From Clostridia bacterium (GTDB lineage: Bacteria > Bacillota > Clostridia > Lutisporales > Lutisporaceae), in assembly GCA_035628995.1 (NCBI GenBank), contig DASPIR010000030.1:111824-175823 (forward strand): a stretch of 64,000 nt of DNA, in the 5' to 3' direction. Positions 56,794-64,000 of this stretch are shown here, in pieces. Each line of letters opens with the position of its first letter. The first letter of the stretch is position 1. A program made the translations under genes and the position numbers. The notes under the pieces are model-generated. The model was not told the DNA's origin. It made no database searches and worked only from the letters and a program-made list of their open reading frames with translations.

Positions 56794-57657
56794 ATGAAAG
56801 TCAGAAAAGCGATAATACCTGCAGCGGGTTTGGGGACGCGCTTCCTGCCGGCCACCAAGGCACAGCCTAAAGAAATGCTGCCTATAGTGGACAAACCGAC
56901 AATACAGTATATCGTAGAAGAGGCAATAAACTCAGGGATAGAAGAAATTTTGATTGTGACAGGAAGAAATAAAAGGGCTATAGAGGATCATTTTGACAGA
57001 TCGGTGGAGTTGGAGCTGGAGCTTAAAAATAAGGGGAACAGTGAACTTCTAAAACAGGTGCAGGATATTTCCAACCTGGTGGATATACACTACGTGAGAC
57101 AAAAGGAAGCAAGGGGACTGGGTCATGCTATCTACTGTGCCAGGACTTTTGTGGGTAATGAGCCCTTTGCAGTAATGCTTGGGGATGATGTTGTGGACTC
57201 CTCTGTTCCATGTCTGAAGCAGCTGATTGACGTATTTGACGAGTATTCCGGCACTGTACTTGGTGTCCAGGAGGTAAGCCCTGAAGATGTGAATAAATAT
57301 GGCATAGTTACCTTTGATAGGATTAGTGACAGGCTGTATAAGGTAAAGGATCTCGTTGAAAAGCCTGCCAAAGAGAATGCTCCATCCAATGTTGCAATAC
57401 TTGGAAGATATATAATAACACCCGAGATATTTGGCATATTAGAGCACACAGAACCAGGCTCGGGCGGAGAGATACAGCTGACAGACGCATTGAAGGCCTT
57501 GAGAAAAGTACAGGAAATGTATGCATATAACTTTGAGGGCAAAAGATATGATATAGGCTCGAAGCTTGGCTTCCTTCAGGCAACAATAGAGTTCGCCCTA
57601 AAGCGTGAAGAGCTAAGCCAAGACTTCAGGGAGTATCTGAAGACTATAGATATTTAG
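56794..57657 (+). CDS. galU: UTP-glucose-1-phosphate uridylyltransferase
   Basis: 287 residues. Makes UDP-glucose from UTP and glucose-1-phosphate. [57 protein letters not shown] and KYGIVTF are the family motifs. The ribosome site is GGAGGAAG before the ATG. Its product is the likely donor for the sugar-phosphate transferase and the GtrB-like enzyme. Confidence 0.97.
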   Translation: MKVRKAIIPAAGLGTRFLPATKAQPKEMLPIVDKPTIQYIVEEAINSGIEEILIVTGRNKRAIEDHFDRSVELELELKNKGNSELLKQVQDISNLVDIHYVRQKEARGLGHAIYCARTFVGNEPFAVMLGDDVVDSSVPCLKQLIDVFDEYSGTVLGVQEVSPEDVNKYGIVTFDRISDRLYKVKDLVEKPAKENAPSNVAILGRYIITPEIFGILEHTEPGSGGEIQLTDALKALRKVQEMYAYNFEGKRYDIGSKLGFLQATIEFALKREELSQDFREYLKTIDI

Positions 57658-57674
57658 GTTGCGGGAGGACGGTA

Positions 57675-57842
57675 CCACGGAACACACGGGAACCCACGGG
57701 AACCCACGGAATTCCACGGATATAATATATTTAAACAGCCGTGGCTTCAGTGGATTTCAGTGCATTCAGTGGTTTCCGGTCCTGCTCAATAGCACAAGCC
57801 CTAAATCCACGCGCAACTCGTAACACGAAACGCGAAACCAGC
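57675..57842. repeat. Chimeric repeat element (copy 4)
   Basis: The left part is a tandem of CCACGGAAC/CACGGGAACC units (57675-57720). The middle has CCGTGGCTTCAGTGG, TTTCAGTG, CATTCAGTGG (57738-57773). The right arm is CCACGCGCAACTCGTAACAC, GAAACGCG, AAACCAG (57807-57841), close to the right arm of the element at 56622. The left and right arms belong to different repeat types, unlike the other copies. Confidence 0.6.
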
Positions 57843-57880
57843 CCAACAGGAATGCCCAAAATGATTATGGAGGTTTTTTT

Positions 57881-59578
57881 ATGAGCTTTTATGAAAGGTA
57901 TAATAGATGGACGACTGATGCTGCCTTTGACGAGGAAACCAGAAAAGAACTTATTGCAATTAAAGACGATGAAAAGGATATAGAGGATAGGTTCTACAAG
58001 GATCTGGAGTTTGGGACAGGCGGTCTTAGAGGTGTGATCGGGGCAGGTACCAACAGGATGAACAAATATACAGTTGGAAGAGCAACTCAGGGCTTGGCAA
58101 ACTATATTATAAAAAAGAAGGTAGAAAATCCGAGCGTTGCTATAGCTTATGACCCCAGGCGCTTCTCCCATGAATTCGCTATAGAAGCAGCAAAGGTATT
58201 AAATGCCAATGGTATTGCTGCTTATGTATTCAGCGAGTTAAGACCGACCCCGGAGCTATCTTTTGCAGTCAGGGAGCTCAAAGCCACTGCCGGAATAGTT
58301 ATAACAGCAAGCCACAACCCACCCCAATACAATGGCTATAAGGTGTATTGGAGCGATGGGGGCCAGGTGGTTTCCCCAATAGCTGAGGAACTTATTGCAG
58401 AAGCGAATGCCATACAGGACTTTTCTGAAATAAAATGCATGGATGAATGTGATGTAAAGGGAAAAGGCCTGCTTAAGTTTTTAGGAAAAGAAATGGATGA
58501 CAGATACATTGAAAGAGTCAAATCCCTCGCTCTGAATACTGATGTAGTCAAAGAAGTGGGAGACAACTTCAGGATAATCTACACTCCTTTGCACGGTACA
58601 GGCAACCTTCCTGTCAGGAGGGCTTTGAAGGAAGCGGGGTTTAGCAGCGTTACGGTAGTGCCTGAGCAGGAGCTTCCGGATAAAGACTTTCCCACAGTAA
58701 AATATCCAAATCCTGAGGAGCATGAAGCTTTTACTCTGGCTATTGAGCTTGCTGAGAAGGAAGCTGCTGATATTATAATAGGAACTGACCCGGACTGTGA
58801 CAGGGTGGGTGTCGTAGTTAAAAATACTCAGGGAGAATATGTGGTGCTTACAGGGAATCAGACAGGAGCGCTGCTAATAGACTATATTCTGAGCTCCCTT
58901 CATAAGCTGGGCCGGTTAAATGAAAAAAGCACAATAATAAACACCATAGTCACTGGCAAGCTAGGGGAAAAAATAGCAGAAAGCTATGACGTGGGGACAG
59001 TATCGGTGCTTACGGGTTTCAAGTACATAGCAGAGAAGATAAAGGAATTTGAGAGCAGCGGAAGAGAATTCGTATTCGGATATGAAGAAAGCTACGGATA
59101 TCTCGCAGGAACCTTTGTAAGGGATAAGGATGCAGTAATGACATCAATGCTAATTTGCGAAATGGCTGCCTGCTTCAAGAAAAAAGGGATGACGCTGTAT
59201 GAGGGACTTATTGAGCTCTACCGCAAATACGGCTATTACAAGGAGAGCCTCAACTCGATAACTTTCAAGGGCAAGGAAGGCATGGAGGAAATGGTTAAGC
59301 TTATAAACACTCTAAGGAATAATCCTCCAAAAGAGATTAACAGCCTGAAGGTGGTTGAAATAAGGGATTATTTGGATTACAAAGGGCCAATAAAGCTGCC
59401 GAAGGAAAATGTTCTTCAATTTGTGCTGGAGGACAAATCATGGTTTTGCATAAGGCCTTCAGGAACTGAACCAAAGCTGAAGATATATTTCTCTGTAATA
59501 GGGGAAAGCAATAATGATGCTGATGCCAGAATGGCAGGTCTTAGGGCAGCAATTGAGGTCTTGATAGAGGCTAAATAG
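57881..59578 (+). CDS. Phosphoglucomutase/phosphomannomutase
   Basis: 565 residues. Interconverts glucose-6-phosphate and glucose-1-phosphate (or the mannose pair). The phosphoserine Ser144 lies in TASHNPPQYNGYK. The metal loop is Asp303, Asp305 and Asp307 in GTDPDCDRVGV. GYEESYGYL and RPSGTEPKLKIYF bind sugar and phosphate. The length matches the Bacillus PgcA group. It supplies rfbA and galU. ATG at 57881 after TATGGAGGT. Confidence 0.94.
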   Translation: MSFYERYNRWTTDAAFDEETRKELIAIKDDEKDIEDRFYKDLEFGTGGLRGVIGAGTNRMNKYTVGRATQGLANYIIKKKVENPSVAIAYDPRRFSHEFAIEAAKVLNANGIAAYVFSELRPTPELSFAVRELKATAGIVITASHNPPQYNGYKVYWSDGGQVVSPIAEELIAEANAIQDFSEIKCMDECDVKGKGLLKFLGKEMDDRYIERVKSLALNTDVVKEVGDNFRIIYTPLHGTGNLPVRRALKEAGFSSVTVVPEQELPDKDFPTVKYPNPEEHEAFTLAIELAEKEAADIIIGTDPDCDRVGVVVKNTQGEYVVLTGNQTGALLIDYILSSLHKLGRLNEKSTIINTIVTGKLGEKIAESYDVGTVSVLTGFKYIAEKIKEFESSGREFVFGYEESYGYLAGTFVRDKDAVMTSMLICEMAACFKKKGMTLYEGLIELYRKYGYYKESLNSITFKGKEGMEEMVKLINTLRNNPPKEINSLKVVEIRDYLDYKGPIKLPKENVLQFVLEDKSWFCIRPSGTEPKLKIYFSVIGESNNDADARMAGLRAAIEVLIEAK

Positions 59579-59660
59579 ACAAAAAAAGAAGGAAATATTA
59601 AATCGATATGGAATATATATTACTGCACATTATAAGGAAATATCGAGGGGGGCTAGGACC

Positions 59661-60062
59661 ATGAAGGGCAAGAAGCTGCTTGTAGTAGATGATCAACAGG
59701 GTGTTAGGTTTCTAATAAGCGAGATATTCCAAGAAGAAGGCTTCGTTGTTGCAGAAGCGAGCAATTATGAAGAAGCGATAATTGTTGCCAAAGCATTTGT
59801 ACCTGATATTGCACTGGTAGACATGAGATTGGGGAACAATACAGGCTATGACGGAGGGGATATCGTCAAGGAGTTGAAACGGCATATCCCTGAACTGGTA
59901 CCTATTGTTGTAACTGCTCATAGTGAGCCTGACAAGCTTAATAAGGCAATAAGGAGCGGTGCAGTATACTGCCTTGAAAAACCTTTTGATGTGGAGAGAA
60001 TTGTAAGTGTGGTCAAGGAACAATTCTTAAAATACTCATGTATTAATGAGGATACTAAATAG
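59661..60062 (+). CDS. Stand-alone response regulator receiver, Spo0F-like
   Basis: 133 residues, a single receiver domain without output domain. Asp10, Asp11, Asp54, Thr85 and Lys107 form the complete phosphorylation site. Spo0F in Bacillus lies next to pyrG and relays phosphate in sporulation. Here it is the next gene of the pyrG-rho neighbourhood but 53 kb away from pyrG. Clostridia use stand-alone receivers in several ways, so the sporulation role is uncertain. Start ATG after GAGGGGGG. Confidence 0.9.
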   Translation: MKGKKLLVVDDQQGVRFLISEIFQEEGFVVAEASNYEEAIIVAKAFVPDIALVDMRLGNNTGYDGGDIVKELKRHIPELVPIVVTAHSEPDKLNKAIRSGAVYCLEKPFDVERIVSVVKEQFLKYSCINEDTK

Positions 60063-60097
60063 TATTGACAACATACCCCAAAATAGGAGGAACAAAA

Positions 60098-60481
60098 ATG
60101 GATAAGGTTACTATCAGATTGAGAATGAGTGCACATGATGCGCATTACGGCGGAAACCTGGTGGACGGAGCAAGGATGCTGGGATTATTCGGAGACGTTG
60201 CAACGGAACTCCTTATAAGGAACGATGGAGACGAAGGTTTGTTCTGTGCTTATGATAATGTTGAGTTTCTTGCGCCAGTATTTGCAGGAGACTATATCGA
60301 GGCTATAGGTGAAATAACGAAGATAGGGAATACATCAAGAAAAATGCAGTTTGAAGCCAGAAAGGTAATACAGGCAAGAACCGATATCAATGATTCCGCA
60401 GCCGAGGTGCTGGAAACACCTATAGTAGTATGCAGAGCAAGCGGAACCTGTGTAGTACCTAAGGATAAGCAGCGACTGTAG
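60098..60481 (+). CDS. kal: 3-aminobutyryl-CoA ammonia-lyase
   Basis: 127 residues, a hot-dog-fold enzyme that removes ammonia from L-3-aminobutyryl-CoA to give crotonyl-CoA in lysine fermentation. ATG at 60098 follows AGGAGG; an upstream ATG-free extension is excluded. [20 protein letters not shown] and [20 protein letters not shown] match the Kal family, with [18 protein letters not shown] following. It is 35 bases after the response-regulator gene and 134 bases before kce. The other lysine-fermentation genes (kamA, kamDE, kdd) are not in this window. Confidence 0.88.
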   Translation: MDKVTIRLRMSAHDAHYGGNLVDGARMLGLFGDVATELLIRNDGDEGLFCAYDNVEFLAPVFAGDYIEAIGEITKIGNTSRKMQFEARKVIQARTDINDSAAEVLETPIVVCRASGTCVVPKDKQRL

Positions 60482-60488
60482 TCGCTGC

Positions 60489-60590
60489 TCAGGTGCGAGG
60501 TGCGAGGTGCGAGGAGTAGGGGCGAACAGTGTTCGCCTTCACTAGGCTTCGAAGGTTATTCTAAAGCACGAGCCACGTAGCACGAAGCAA
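60489..60590. repeat. Composite repeat element with REP core (copy 5)
   Basis: Left arm: a triple GGTGCGA unit. Core: a common-form REP at 60516-60537. Then CTTCGAAGG, TTATTCTAAA. Right arm: GCACGAGCCACG, TAGCACGAAGC. It lies between kal and kce. Confidence 0.7.
60516..60537 (+). repeat. GTAG-headed REP palindrome, common form
   Basis: GTAG head, GGGCGAAC / GTTCGCC arms around AGT. Forms the core of the composite element between kal and kce. Confidence 0.88.
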
Positions 60591-60615
60591 TAAACACATG
60601 ACCAGGAGGTTTAAC

Positions 60616-61431
60616 ATGGATAAATTAATTATAACTGCTTGTCTTACGGGAGCAGAAGTGACCAGGGAGCAACAACCCAACCTTCCAATCAGCCCGGATG
60701 AAATAGCAGAAGCATCATACCAGGCATGGAAGGCAGGCGCTTCAATAGTGCATATACATGCCAGGAAGGCTGATGGCACGCCAACTCAGGATATTGAAGT
60801 TTACAGAGAAATAAAGGAAAAGATTGCAAAAAAGTGCGATGTGATTTTCCAGCCTTCTACAGGCGGAGCGGTATGGCACTCCAAGGAAGAAAGAATTCAG
60901 CCGGTGCACTTGAAGCCCGAAATGGCTTCGCTCAGCACAGGTACATGTAATTTTGGCCCTGATGTGTTCATGAATACCGAAGAATATATGGAAACCTTTT
61001 CAAGAGTCATGCTGGAAAATGGTGTGAAGCCTGAAATAGAAATATTCGAAAAGGGCATGATTGATAATGCTCTGAAGCTGGTAAAGAAAGGGCTCCTTTC
61101 AATGCCGATACACTTTGATTTTGTAATGGGAGTTCCTGGTGCAATTCCGGGAGAGCCCAGAGACCTTGTATATCTTGTAAGCAGCATACCTGCCGGCTGC
61201 ACCTGGACGGTGGCAGGCATAGGTAGGGCAGAGCTGACCCTGGCTGTAATGGCAATAGTAATGGGAGGCCATGTAAGAGTGGGCTTCGAGGATAACATAT
61301 TCTATTCAAAGGGCGTAGTTGCAGAATCCAATGCCCAACTGGTTGAGAGAATAGCAAGGATAGCCAAAGAATGCGGCAGAGAAGTGGCAACACCTGAGGA
61401 AGCAAGGAAGATACTGGGTATCAGGCAATAG
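60616..61431 (+). CDS. kce: 3-keto-5-aminohexanoate cleavage enzyme (BKACE family)
   Basis: 271 residues. Condenses a beta-keto acid with acetyl-CoA; the lysine-pathway member turns 3-keto-5-aminohexanoate and acetyl-CoA into 3-aminobutyryl-CoA and acetoacetate. Start ATG at 60616 after AGGAGG. VHIHARKADGTPTQD gives the two zinc histidines, GFEDN gives the zinc glutamate, and FQPSTGGA with HFDFVMGVPGAIPG line the active site. Pairing with kal makes the lysine-pathway assignment likely, because Kal uses the Kce product. Confidence 0.92.
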   Translation: MDKLIITACLTGAEVTREQQPNLPISPDEIAEASYQAWKAGASIVHIHARKADGTPTQDIEVYREIKEKIAKKCDVIFQPSTGGAVWHSKEERIQPVHLKPEMASLSTGTCNFGPDVFMNTEEYMETFSRVMLENGVKPEIEIFEKGMIDNALKLVKKGLLSMPIHFDFVMGVPGAIPGEPRDLVYLVSSIPAGCTWTVAGIGRAELTLAVMAIVMGGHVRVGFEDNIFYSKGVVAESNAQLVERIARIAKECGREVATPEEARKILGIRQ

Positions 61432-61512
61432 GTTACGAGGTTGCGAGGTTGCGGGGAGTAGGGGCGATTCATGAATCGCCCGTACAAGGTTACGGGGGTA
61501 ACGCGAAACCAG
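61431..61512. repeat. Composite repeat element with variant REP core (copy 6)
   Basis: Left arm GGTTACGAGGTTGCGAGG, TTGCGG. Core GTAGGGGCGATTCATGAATC, GCCCGTAC at 61458-61485, in which the head is kept but the palindrome is GGGCGATTCA/TGAATCGCCC. Right arm GGTTACGGGGGTAACGCG, AAACCAG. Confidence 0.7.
61458..61485 (+). repeat. GTAG-headed REP palindrome, variant core
   Basis: GTAGGGGCGATTCATGAATC, GCCCGTAC: head conserved, stem core ATTCATGAAT in place of AACAGTGTT. Confidence 0.75.
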
Positions 61513-61513
61513 T

Positions 61514-61545
61514 GAAAATCATTTAGAGTAATCTAAAGGATTTTC
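61514..61545. terminator. Possible terminator after kce
   Basis: GAAAATC, TTTAGA / TCTAAA, GATTTTC stem with GTAA loop and single-base bulges. No T run follows, so it is a weak call. Confidence 0.45.
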
Positions 61546-61599
61546 GCTTCGGATGTAGAAATATATTTATATGATAATGATACCTGGGGGGGTGTAATC

Positions 61600-61974
61600 A
61601 TGCTTTTTGATACGAATATCAGTGCAGCGGTAAGGTGCAAGCATTGCGGCAAGCTTGTAATAAGGGATATTTCTCTTTTTTATCTGTCAAAGAACAGAGT
61701 GCATGAAGAGAACTGCGATTGCGGAAATAATCTATTCAGAATAAAAAGCAGCGATTCAAAGACCTTCCGTGTAGATATCAATTGCATAGCTTGTGACAAG
61801 GAGCATCTGTACGTGTTTAACTCAAGGCAGGTATTGAGTGAAAAAGTAAAGATACTAGGGTGCCCGAACAGTGGATTGGATATTGCATTTGTTGGAAACA
61901 AGAAGCTGGTCCGGGAAGTGGCCATCAAGTATCAGAAAGACTTGCAGGAGCTTATTAAAGTACTTGAAGTTTAG
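61600..61974 (+). CDS. Small zinc-ribbon protein of unknown function
   Basis: 124 residues. Three cysteine pairs: Cys13/Cys16 (RCKHCGK), Cys39/Cys41 (NCDCGN) and Cys62/Cys65 (NCIACDK), which could form one or two zinc ribbons. The C-terminus is helical (REVAIKYQKDLQELIKVLEV). I recognise no named family. GGGGGGG precedes the ATG. It lies just before a terminator and rho; a role tied to transcription or translation would be a guess. Confidence 0.7.
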   Translation: MLFDTNISAAVRCKHCGKLVIRDISLFYLSKNRVHEENCDCGNNLFRIKSSDSKTFRVDINCIACDKEHLYVFNSRQVLSEKVKILGCPNSGLDIAFVGNKKLVREVAIKYQKDLQELIKVLEV

Positions 61975-61980
61975 AAAAGG

Positions 61981-62026
61981 GCACGGGTATGGCGAATAAC
62001 AAGGTACCCGTGTCTAATATTTTTTT
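61981..62026 (+). terminator. Terminator between the zinc-ribbon gene and rho
   Basis: CACGGGTA with TACCCGTG around a 15-base loop, then TAATATTTTTTT. Confidence 0.8.
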
Positions 62027-62088
62027 AAATTGATAAATGTATTATATAATAAAAACTGGAAATAATTTTAAATAGAGGTGATAACAGG

Positions 62089-63498
62089 TTGAATGAGCTA
62101 ATGGAAAAAAGCATGGCTGATCTTAGAGAGCTTGCGAAGTCAATGGATATCAAAAGCTATTATAAGTTCAAAAAAGATGAATTGGTAAGTGAAATATTGA
62201 AAAAAATAGAAGAGGCAAAAATAGCCCAAGGAATTATAAAGCCCGCACCGGTAGAGGAGAAGAAGCCGGAAGTCAACGTAGTGGAAAATGAAAAAGAAGA
62301 GGTTTTTACGAAAAAGGAAGCTCCAGATAAGCCTTTAAACGAGGAAGAGAAGAAATTTCTCGAAAGCAAGGACGTTGAAAAAGGCGGCAGGGCTGACGGC
62401 ATACTTGAGATACTGCCTGATGGTTTTGGCTTCCTGAGGTCGGACAATTATCAGTCAGGAGACAGGGATACATATATATCTCCTTCTCAGATACGACGAT
62501 TCAACTTAAGGACCGGTGACAGAGTTGCAGGAATAACCAGGGCTCCTAAAGAGGGCGAAAAATTTCCGGCACTATTGTATGTGCAGGGAGTAAACGGTGA
62601 TAATCCTGAAAGTGTTATCAGAAGGCCATATTTTGAAGATCTTACTCCGATATATCCCAATAGAAAAATTGTTCTGGAAAGCAATCCAAAAGACCTATCT
62701 ACAAGGCTTATAGACCTTCTGGCACCTACGGGCATGGGGCAGAGAGGCTTGATCGTATCACCTCCAAAAGCAGGCAAGACAATTCTTCTGAAAAAAATCG
62801 CCAACAGTATCACTCAAAACTATCCCAATATAGAATTAATAGTATTGTTAATTGATGAGAGACCTGAGGAAGTAACTGACATGAAGAGGTCTATCAATGG
62901 CGATGTAATATATTCCACCTTTGATGAGATGCCGGAAAATCACTGCAAGGTTGCTGAGATGGTTTTGGAAAGAGCCAAGCGTCTTGTAGAGCAGAAAAAG
63001 GATGTTGTGATTCTTCTGGATAGCATTACAAGGCTGGCAAGGGCTTATAACCTGACAATTACGCCTACCGGAAGGACACTCTCGGGAGGACTTGATCCGG
63101 GAGCATTATACAGACCAAAAAAGTTTTTCGGTGCAGCCAGAAACATAGAAGAAGGCGGAAGCCTGACTATTCTTGCCACTGCCCTGGTAGATACGGGCAG
63201 CAGGATGGATGATATGATATATGAGGAATTCAAAGGCACAGGAAACATGGAAGTACATCTGGACAGAAAGCTTTCTGAAAAGAGGATTTTCCCTGCAATA
63301 GACATGAACCGTTCTGGTACAAGAAGGGAAGAAATGCTTCTCAGTACAAGAGAATATGAAACAGTAATGGCGATAAGAAGGGCTTTCAGCGGTGGTTCCA
63401 GCTCGGAAGTCACAGAGTATCTAATAAATAAGCTTATACAGACCAAGAACAATGAGGAATTCATTGAAGCAATAAAATTTGCCAATTTCAGAGATTAA
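62089..63498 (+). CDS. rho: Transcription termination factor Rho
   Basis: 469 residues. TTG start at 62089 eight bases after GAGGTG; an out-of-frame ATG at 62093 and an in-frame ATG at 62101 were considered. Rho_N/SAP-like domain at about 5-40 ([20 protein letters not shown]). A charged insert follows at about 45-100, as in many Firmicutes. RNA-binding cold-shock domain at about 103-165 ([18 protein letters not shown]). RecA-like ATPase: PPKAGKT at 225-231, [35 protein letters not shown]. It precedes rpmE, the normal Firmicute order. Confidence 0.98.
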   Translation: MNELMEKSMADLRELAKSMDIKSYYKFKKDELVSEILKKIEEAKIAQGIIKPAPVEEKKPEVNVVENEKEEVFTKKEAPDKPLNEEEKKFLESKDVEKGGRADGILEILPDGFGFLRSDNYQSGDRDTYISPSQIRRFNLRTGDRVAGITRAPKEGEKFPALLYVQGVNGDNPESVIRRPYFEDLTPIYPNRKIVLESNPKDLSTRLIDLLAPTGMGQRGLIVSPPKAGKTILLKKIANSITQNYPNIELIVLLIDERPEEVTDMKRSINGDVIYSTFDEMPENHCKVAEMVLERAKRLVEQKKDVVILLDSITRLARAYNLTITPTGRTLSGGLDPGALYRPKKFFGAARNIEEGGSLTILATALVDTGSRMDDMIYEEFKGTGNMEVHLDRKLSEKRIFPAIDMNRSGTRREEMLLSTREYETVMAIRRAFSGGSSSEVTEYLINKLIQTKNNEEFIEAIKFANFRD

Positions 63499-63580
63499 GT
63501 GTTTATCATAATTTAATTCCTATATTCAGGGAAATATAAAAATATTAAAACTGCAAAACAGCACAAAAGGTAGTATAAAT

Positions 63581-63640
63581 GTCATCCTGAACAAAGTAAA
63601 GGATCTAAAACCCAAGATTCTTCGTAAACTCAGAATGACA
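63581..63640. repeat. GTCATYCTGAG-type inverted pair
   Basis: GTCATCCTGAACAAAGTAAA, GGATCT and a reverse partner AAGATTCTTCGTAAACTC, AGAATGACA; the two arms are imperfect complements. Confidence 0.8.
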
Positions 63641-63672
63641 CAGATAGGCGCTGAGGCTATTTCAAAAAATAT

Positions 63673-63701
63673 TTGCCAAGTAAGATATTCTATGCTAAAA
63701 T
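63673..63701 (+). promoter_or_regulatory. Candidate promoter of rpmE
   Basis: TTGCCA at 63673-63678, 17 bases, TAAAAT at 63696-63701. The leader of about 115 bases could carry autoregulation; no clear L31-leader structure was identified. Confidence 0.5.
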
Positions 63702-63817
63702 ATATACTTGTCGGCGGGAATTAAACCGCTTTATAACGGGTATACCTTAGATATACTTGACAATGTGTGTGATTGTATCGCACGTTTATACATTCCATAA
63801 AGAAAGAGGTGAATAGA

Positions 63818-64000
63818 ATGAAAGAAGGAATCCATCCAAATTATGGGGAAGCAGTAGTTAAATGTGCTTGTGGAGAAACATTTGAGACAGGTTCAGTAAA
63901 AAAGGAAATCAAAGTGGAAATTTGTTCCAAGTGTCATCCTTTCTTTACAGGAAAGCAGAAACTCATAGATACAGGCGGACGTGTTGACAGATTCAAGAAG
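63818..64000 (+). CDS. rpmE: 50S ribosomal protein L31, 3' end outside window
   Basis: 61 codons visible, starting [20 protein letters not shown], with AGAGGTG before the ATG. Cys16, Cys18, Cys36 and Cys39 are all present, so this is the zinc-binding form of L31. About 5-10 residues should remain beyond the window. Confidence 0.97.
   Translation, partial: MKEGIHPNYGEAVVKCACGETFETGSVKKEIKVEICSKCHPFFTGKQKLIDTGGRVDRFKK

Larger units (their letters stand above)
63499..63817. other. Intergenic region rho-rpmE
   Basis: A GTCATCCTGAA-type inverted repeat at 63581-63640 and a promoter at 63673-63701; no gene. The rest is A+T-rich. Confidence 0.6.

Overview
The window looks like the chromosome of a low-to-moderate G+C, strictly anaerobic Firmicute of class Clostridia. 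The reasons are SLH-type surface proteins with Gram-positive signal peptides, strong GGAGG ribosome sites, A+T-rich intergenic DNA, two lysine-fermentation enzymes (Kal, Kce), and a housekeeping backbone (pyrG, a Spo0F-like receiver, rho, rpmE) that sits together in many Firmicutes. I cannot name the genus from sequence alone.

Layout. 1-4.8 kb: the end of a large surface protein, an SLH-domain protein and a CtpA-type protease. 5.0-6.8 kb: a broken four-helix-bundle gene and pyrG. 6.9-13.3 kb: a seven-repeat secreted protein facing away from a 1234-residue S-layer protein. 13.5-34.3 kb: a surface-glycan locus on the + strand. It contains a Wzy/WaaL-type polymerase or ligase, rfbD-rfbA-rfbB, a decayed hbd, a Wzm/Wzt ABC exporter, several glycosyltransferases, a three-module methyltransferase/glycosyltransferase protein, a DegT aminotransferase, an ATP-grasp/class-III aminotransferase/Fe-ADH cassette, rfbC, and a polyprenyl-phosphate sugar transferase. 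34.3-42.6 kb: a TolC-like protein and a MacA/MacB-type exporter on the - strand, with a third S-layer-like gene on the + strand between them. 43-50.6 kb: a TPR protein, a second large S-layer protein in inverted orientation, and an SLH protein. 50.6-59.6 kb: a lipid-linked sugar group (DPM1/GtrB-like transferase, YbhN-type membrane protein, FAD oxidoreductase, DUF2298 membrane protein, galU, pgm). 59.7-64 kb: response regulator, kal, kce, a zinc-ribbon protein, rho and the start of rpmE.

How it fits together. pgm and galU supply glucose-1-phosphate and UDP-glucose. RfbA/B/C/D make dTDP-L-rhamnose. The membrane sugar transferase primes a polyprenyl carrier, the glycosyltransferases extend it, Wzm/Wzt export it, and the Wzy/WaaL-like protein may polymerise it or transfer it. 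The likely acceptor is the S-layer, whose structural genes flank the locus. The middle of the locus (about 19-30 kb) is visibly A+T-richer than the edges and separates rfbDAB from rfbC, so it looks like an exchanged cassette.

The most unusual signal is in small repeats. A REP-associated tyrosine transposase (RAYT) gene at 53.9 kb sits among eleven palindromes with a GTAG head and GGGCGAAC/GTTCGCC-type arms. Some are inside coding sequence: two in frame in the neighbouring FAD oxidoreductase gene, and two within the RAYT gene itself, one in each orientation. In two genes the TAG of the GTAG head is the stop codon. Other copies sit inside larger hairpin-like elements with degenerate tandem arms. 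A separate repeat family (GTCATTCTGAG type) is also dispersed here.
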